From the NCBI GenBank assembly GCA_001872545.1, contig MNWN01000039.1:404-48799 (forward strand): a stretch of DNA of 48,396 nucleotides. The letters run 5' to 3'. Made by a program: the position numbers and the translations under genes. The DNA comes from Parcubacteria group bacterium CG1_02_58_44. Its GTDB lineage: Bacteria; Patescibacteriota; Patescibacteriia; SG8-24. Under the pieces are notes generated by a model. The model did not search any database. It was not told where the DNA came from and was given only the letters and a program-made list of their open reading frames with translations. Positions 44,562 through 48,396 of this stretch are shown here, piece after piece. Position 1 is the stretch's first letter. Each line of letters begins with the position of its first letter.

Positions 44562-46238
44562 TTAAGTCGTTTGTTTTTCCAGCTCCCTTTCGCGGACTCG
44601 CTGCCGGGCTTCCGAGTCGCCGCGGGCCCAGAGATAGTCGTTATGGTCGGCGAAAGACATGGCCGCAGCCCGCCACGGTGACCGTTCGGCGATGGCCCGA
44701 TGCATGGCCTGACCGACCTTTCGGTAGCTGGCGTGTCCCTGTGGCGTAGTGCGGAGCTCGATCAGGTGGAAGGCCTCGCGGTCGTTCAGACCCATGATCC
44801 AGCGCACTTTCGAGCCGTGCAGAGTGGCATAGGACGCCTCTTCCGGGAAGTCGGCATGCAGCAGCTCGTACAGGGCGACCGATCGGCGGTGACATTCGTC
44901 GGCCCGGTCGGCGAATCCGGCTGCGATCAGGTCGGCCGGCATGGAGAAGCCCAGCAGGGGAGAGAATTTCTGCCGAATCTGGGTGGTCATGCGGTGGCGC
45001 TGCAGGTCCTTGTACGTCCCCCAGTCGGTGAGCAGGTCGAAGGTATAGGGATAGCCGGCCTCGAAGGCTCGGCCCGGACGGTCCCGTCGGGTTTTTCGCT
45101 CGCCGATGTAGGCATTGATCACTTCTTCGCGTTCCGCAGCGTTCAGACCTCGCACTCGGTCGCGGATCTGATCGAGCGACAGGTTGGTATACGGGTAGAG
45201 CATGTGCGACAGGGTCAGCATGTCGGCCTCGTCCTGCATGACGTCCCGGACCGCCTCGTCCCGCATCAGACGAAGAGCCACCTGCTGCTCTCCGCGGTCG
45301 ACTAGTCTGACCTCCATGGACATGTCGGGCTGCCGTCCGGAGAACAGTCGATCGGCCAACTGACGCATGCGGGCGGGAACCCCCGCCAGATACTCGTTTC
45401 GTTTGGCTCGCCTGACGTAGCACGGCATGATCCGGTCAAGCGCCGTATGGGCTCCGTGTCCCAATGACTGCGCTTCCGGCAGGTCGGAGGTCAGGCAGTG
45501 GGAGATCAGTCCCTGAAAGAAGCGGCCGTTGCCGAACATTCCGACGTTGGTCTTGGTCGCGAGCGGCAGCAGGTAGCGTAGGGTGTCGCAGGCCTTGGTG
45601 CGGATGTCGTTCCTGTAGGTCTGGCGGAAGGCCTTGATTTCGCCGGCGTCGGTCAGCTCAGCCAGCCGTTCCTTGTGTCCGTCGCCGTTGATGTCGTATT
45701 CCGCCCCCTCGATCGGCTTGATGCCCCGGTAGTGCTCCTGCATCGGTTCGGCCAGCTCGGCGTAGGTCGAGAAGATGAAGTCCATGGTCTCGATGTAGGC
45801 CGTGGCGTACGGCGAGGCCATGACGCCTTCGGGACGGACATAGAGCCAGTTTCCGTCGTCGTCGCGGCGGTCGTAGAAGACGTAGCGGGTGGACTGTTCG
45901 ATGGGGGAGCCGCCGATGCGTCGGTCCTCCAGTTCCTTGGTCGCCAGCATGGAGATGCCCTCGAACGAGACGTAGGCACCCTCCAGTTCGCCGACAGAGT
46001 CGTCGCCGAAGGCAATCAGTACGCGCTCGATCAGGTTCTGGGCGCGTTGGGCGTCGATCGTTCCTTCGTTAATGAACTCTTTGAGCAGGGTCTCGCGGAA
46101 GCCGCCCGGCGCTCGGCTGTAGCGGGCGTAGATCGCGCCGGTCAGTCCGGCGAGTCCGGTCACGGCGAAGACACCGTCCGTGGCCGAGCTGACGTACCTT
46201 TTCAGCATTGCGCGCTCCTCCAGGGTGAACTTGGGCAT
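44562..46238 (-). CDS. thyX: Two-domain flavin-dependent thymidylate synthase (ThyX-like)
   Basis: ThyX makes dTMP from dUMP with FAD and methylene-tetrahydrofolate. Normal ThyX is 210-260 residues and works as a homotetramer. This one has 558, made of two ThyX-like halves. The first half has DRRIGGSPIEQSTRY at about 105-119, matching the S-x-x-EQS-x-RY part of the ThyX motif but without a clean RHR. The second half has LQRHRMTTQ (RHR at about 414-416) but lacks the EQS part. So the two halves seem to share catalytic residues unequally. The start at 46238 (MPKFTLEER) is chosen by homology; the frame is open 18 codons further. tmk follows on the same strand. Confidence 0.85.
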   Translation of the reverse strand: MPKFTLEERAMLKRYVSSATDGVFAVTGLAGLTGAIYARYSRAPGGFRETLLKEFINEGTIDAQRAQNLIERVLIAFGDDSVGELEGAYVSFEGISMLATKELEDRRIGGSPIEQSTRYVFYDRRDDDGNWLYVRPEGVMASPYATAYIETMDFIFSTYAELAEPMQEHYRGIKPIEGAEYDINGDGHKERLAELTDAGEIKAFRQTYRNDIRTKACDTLRYLLPLATKTNVGMFGNGRFFQGLISHCLTSDLPEAQSLGHGAHTALDRIMPCYVRRAKRNEYLAGVPARMRQLADRLFSGRQPDMSMEVRLVDRGEQQVALRLMRDEAVRDVMQDEADMLTLSHMLYPYTNLSLDQIRDRVRGLNAAEREEVINAYIGERKTRRDRPGRAFEAGYPYTFDLLTDWGTYKDLQRHRMTTQIRQKFSPLLGFSMPADLIAAGFADRADECHRRSVALYELLHADFPEEASYATLHGSKVRWIMGLNDREAFHLIELRTTPQGHASYRKVGQAMHRAIAERSPWRAAAMSFADHNDYLWARGDSEARQRVRERELEKQTT

Positions 46239-46303
46239 ACGGCAGGCGGTTATTTTCGCTCGAAGCTTAACGGCTGGCCGAGGTAGTGTCATCCACAGGT
46301 TTG

Positions 46304-46332
46304 TTGGTTCGGATAAGGGTCGTCTTTATGCT
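46304..46332 (+). promoter_or_regulatory. Promoter candidate of gmk-rtcB
   Basis: TTGGTT, 17 bases, TATGCT, the same -10 as miaB. Confidence 0.4.
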
Positions 46333-46409
46333 GTTTGCGTTGTAAGCTGGTGGCACATGGCCGGCTGCAGACGTCGGCTCAGCGATAAACAGGTGAAATT
46401 TCAGTGACT

Positions 46410-47003
46410 ATGTCCAAGGGAATCTGTGTCGTCATCATCGGGGTAGTCGGCAGCGGCAAGACAACCGTCATCAGGAGGCTATCCGAGGTTTTACCCGATG
46501 CAGTTATGATGCGTACTTTCACCACTCGGGCTCTGCGACCAGGCGAGGCAGAGAATGGCGATCGTTATTCCCTAAGTCGGGAGGAGTTTGAGCGTCGGGT
46601 GGCGGACGGTGAGATGATCGAATGGGACGAGCACTTCGGTTTCCTGTACGGTTCTTCCTCCAAACTGCTCGACGAGCTGCTCGAAAGGCATCAGGTGGTG
46701 CTGGCCAACGTCAACTACGTCGGTGCGCGCGCTTTTCAGAATAAGGTTCCCAATGTCCTGACCGTCTTTCTGTCTGTGCCGCTCGATCAGAATATCGATC
46801 GCATCAGGCAGCGCGGCAAGATGACCGAACGTGAACTGGCATTGCGTCTGGATGCCGTGAAGGACGAGATCGCCTCAGCCGGCGAGTTCGACTTCATCGT
46901 CGATAATCCGGACGGCGGTCTGGATCGGGCAGTCGAAAGGATTCGAGAAATTATTCTAGAGAGGCTGAAGTCGTTTAACGACGATCGGTCACACGTGAGG
47001 TAG
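46410..47003 (+). CDS. gmk: Guanylate kinase-like protein
   Basis: Converts GMP to GDP. P-loop GVVGSGKTT at 11-19, then the GMP-binding TFTTRALRPGEAENGDRYS and EMIEWDEHFGFLYGSS segments, which match the guanylate kinase pattern (S/T-x-TTRxxRxGE, DY, YG-S). The lid is short and contains QRGKMTERELALRL. The length of 197 residues is normal. The start may be the ATG at 46410 or a GTG two codons earlier. Substrate use is inferred from family. rtcB starts 8 bases after the stop. Confidence 0.85.
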   Translation: MSKGICVVIIGVVGSGKTTVIRRLSEVLPDAVMMRTFTTRALRPGEAENGDRYSLSREEFERRVADGEMIEWDEHFGFLYGSSSKLLDELLERHQVVLANVNYVGARAFQNKVPNVLTVFLSVPLDQNIDRIRQRGKMTERELALRLDAVKDEIASAGEFDFIVDNPDGGLDRAVERIREIILERLKSFNDDRSHVR

Positions 47004-47011
47004 CGTCGAAG

Positions 47012-48079
47012 GTGGCACAGCCGTTCGACTTATTAAATAAGGATATGCGTAGAAATGAGGGCTTTAGATCCGATCGTTACGATGTTTCCGGTCGTGATGT
47101 TGATCGACCTAACTTTGAAGCTCAGGAGGTCAACGGAGTCAAATACAAAAATTTTTCCGGCAAAAGTTTGAGTGAGGTGCTGCATTGGTTTCCTGGCGAC
47201 CTGAAGGCGGAACAGGTAATTTTATTACCCGACCTATGCCCAGGAAGATCGCCGTTGCCGACCGGATGCTGTGTCGAGTTTAAGGAATCTTCTCAGTCGG
47301 ACTGGAGAAAATTTGCCCTGTCAGACGTCGGCTGCGGAATGCAGGTGCTGGAGTCCGGCCTAGACTGGGAAGAGTTTGATGATAGGAGAGGCGATTGGGA
47401 CGAGGTCTACCGGAGAATTAAGGCCAATCGCAATAGCGGTCGACCAGGTGACTTGGGGTCGGGCAACCATTTCATCGATGCGGTCAGCGATGAGAACGAA
47501 CGTGTTCTGTTTGTGGTCCATACAGGATCCAGGGACGAGGGGCGGGATTTGGAAGGACTAGTCGGGTCGCAGGGGAAGTTCGATAAGAAGTTTAGTGAAG
47601 TGACCTCTTGGGCCAAGTCAAATCGGACGGCCATCGCCGAAATCCTGCAGAGGAAATTCGGACCTTTGGAGTTGGTGCTGGATAAGCCTCATAACTTGTA
47701 TAAGCGTGGCGACGGCACGGTAATTATTAGGAAGGGTGCAGTACGTCTGGATACGAACGACATGACAGTTATACCGTCCAGCATGGACGGAGATATGGTT
47801 TTGGTCTCAGGAACGGAGATGATGTCCTTTGCGCTGAATGGCATGTCGCACGGCACTGGTAGGATAAAATCGCGTGGAGAGTCGTCAGAAGATGCTCAAT
47901 CCTTTGATTTTGATAGTTTGAGGCAGAGGGTCTACATACCCGACGGCATAACTGACATGTCGATCCGCAAGGAGAATCCGGACTGCTATCGCGATTTGGA
48001 TAGCTGTTTGGGTCTGATAGAAGGGCTTGTCCGCGTTGAAAGTAGACTCACTCCCATTGCCTACATAGGTCAAGTTTAG
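47012..48079 (+). CDS. rtcB: RtcB-type RNA ligase, short form
   Basis: RtcB joins RNA 2',3'-cyclic phosphate or 3'-phosphate to 5'-OH ends with GTP and manganese. Motifs in order: SDVGCGM (104-110, metal-binding Cys), GNHF (151-154), HTGSRDEG (170 on), KPHNLY (H227), RKGAV (240-244), and SHGTGR (279-284) with the guanylated histidine H280. At 355 residues it is shorter than E. coli RtcB (408) and much shorter than archaeal forms. A GTG start is used, 8 bases after gmk, so the two are probably one transcript; an ATG at 47045 is an alternative. Base composition is a little lower in GC than gmk. Confidence 0.85.
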   Translation: MAQPFDLLNKDMRRNEGFRSDRYDVSGRDVDRPNFEAQEVNGVKYKNFSGKSLSEVLHWFPGDLKAEQVILLPDLCPGRSPLPTGCCVEFKESSQSDWRKFALSDVGCGMQVLESGLDWEEFDDRRGDWDEVYRRIKANRNSGRPGDLGSGNHFIDAVSDENERVLFVVHTGSRDEGRDLEGLVGSQGKFDKKFSEVTSWAKSNRTAIAEILQRKFGPLELVLDKPHNLYKRGDGTVIIRKGAVRLDTNDMTVIPSSMDGDMVLVSGTEMMSFALNGMSHGTGRIKSRGESSEDAQSFDFDSLRQRVYIPDGITDMSIRKENPDCYRDLDSCLGLIEGLVRVESRLTPIAYIGQV

Positions 48080-48165
48080 GTTGTGGAATATTTGTGGCGG
48101 TTCTCAGATCTTTAATAGGGGCAGTCTCAACAATCTAACGCAACGGGGTGATATCATCGCCCCAT

Positions 48166-48396
48166 ATGCGAAGAACCACATACACACGACTCGATCAGCA
48201 GGACCGTGAGGAAATCAGCAGGGGTATCGCGGCAGGATATACCCTGACGGCCATCTCCCGCCGGATCGGCAGGCATGCGAGCACGGTATCCCGGGAAGTG
48301 GCCGCCGGCGGCGGGCAGGCCGGGTACCGTGCGGACGGAGCCGGAAGACGAGCGGCGCGTTCCGCGGCTACGAGACGCGGGGGAAAGACCAAGCTG
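48166..48396 (+). mobile_element. IS30-type transposase, 5' part, cut by the window end
   Basis: The frame from ATG at 48166 runs off the window after 77 codons. Its start TRLDQQDREEISRGIAAGYT, then LTAISRRIGRHASTVSREV, is the IS30 N-terminal helix-turn-helix (compare LPERQFLELRLLGRWSLRRIA...SREV in the copy at 35.7 kb). The protein is clearly different in detail, so it is a second IS30 type. A small inverted repeat, GGGG-TGATATCA-tcg-CCCC (about 48145-48163), sits just before the start and may belong to the left end. Completeness cannot be judged. Confidence 0.75.

Overview
The window reads as a bacterial chromosome segment from a small-genome lineage, most likely Candidate Phyla Radiation / Patescibacteria. 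This is inference from gene content. The supporting features are VirB2/TrbC-like T4SS pilins fused to wall-hydrolase domains, a thymidylate synthase with two ThyX-like halves, a baseplate-J-like membrane protein, a DUF5679 zinc ribbon, a threonyl-tRNA synthetase without the N-terminal TGS domain, and many short-spaced genes of unknown function. Genes end at TAA, TAG and TGA, so the standard code fits. Housekeeping genes are GC-rich; several accessory genes are visibly more AT-rich. No tRNA, rRNA or CRISPR array was recognised.

Layout. 0-3.2 kb: recG, a small unknown gene and a cluster of palindromic repeats. 3.2-14.8 kb (all minus strand, read right to left): lemA, htpX, clpC, a small membrane protein, a membrane-anchored beta-propeller, a DsbA-like thiol oxidoreductase, two exported pilin-hydrolase fusions (NlpC/P60-like, then M15-like with a frameshift), then radA. 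15-16.4 kb: phosphomannomutase/phosphoglucomutase. 16.4-17.2 kb: a small minus-strand gene with a palindrome over its promoter, and more palindromic repeats. 17.2-22.7 kb: murI-rseP-pheS-pheT, tightly spaced. 22.8-29.8 kb: a small membrane protein, a nucleotidyltransferase-like protein, dnaE, a baseplate-J-like protein and a small unknown. 29.9-32.2 kb: a minus-strand cluster of unknown helical proteins sharing a repeated ~50-residue module and an amphipathic C-terminal tail; two members look frameshifted at A-runs. 32.3-34.1 kb: thrS. 34.2-38.2 kb: three unknown minus-strand genes, including a 523-residue coiled-coil protein, and an IS30 element whose transposase has lost its third catalytic region. 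38.4-41.1 kb: miaB-miaA and a zinc ribbon gene. 41.2-46.2 kb (minus strand): gatB with a long inverted repeat just before its start, a polytopic membrane protein, tmk and the two-domain thyX. 46.4-48.1 kb: gmk and an rtcB-like RNA ligase. The window ends inside the first part of a second IS30-type transposase.

How the genes may work together. The minus-strand block 4.7-10.6 kb has the look of an envelope apparatus: cysteine-rich exported pilins carrying peptidoglycan hydrolases, a disulfide-forming enzyme, a membrane-tethered propeller and a membrane protein coupled to clpC. It could act on the wall of the cell itself or of a partner cell. The thyX-tmk and miaB-miaA pairs and the murI-rseP-pheST run are ordinary metabolic groupings. 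Promoters often show an extended -10 of the form TGC-TAnnnT, and in two places a terminator U-tract runs directly into the next promoter.
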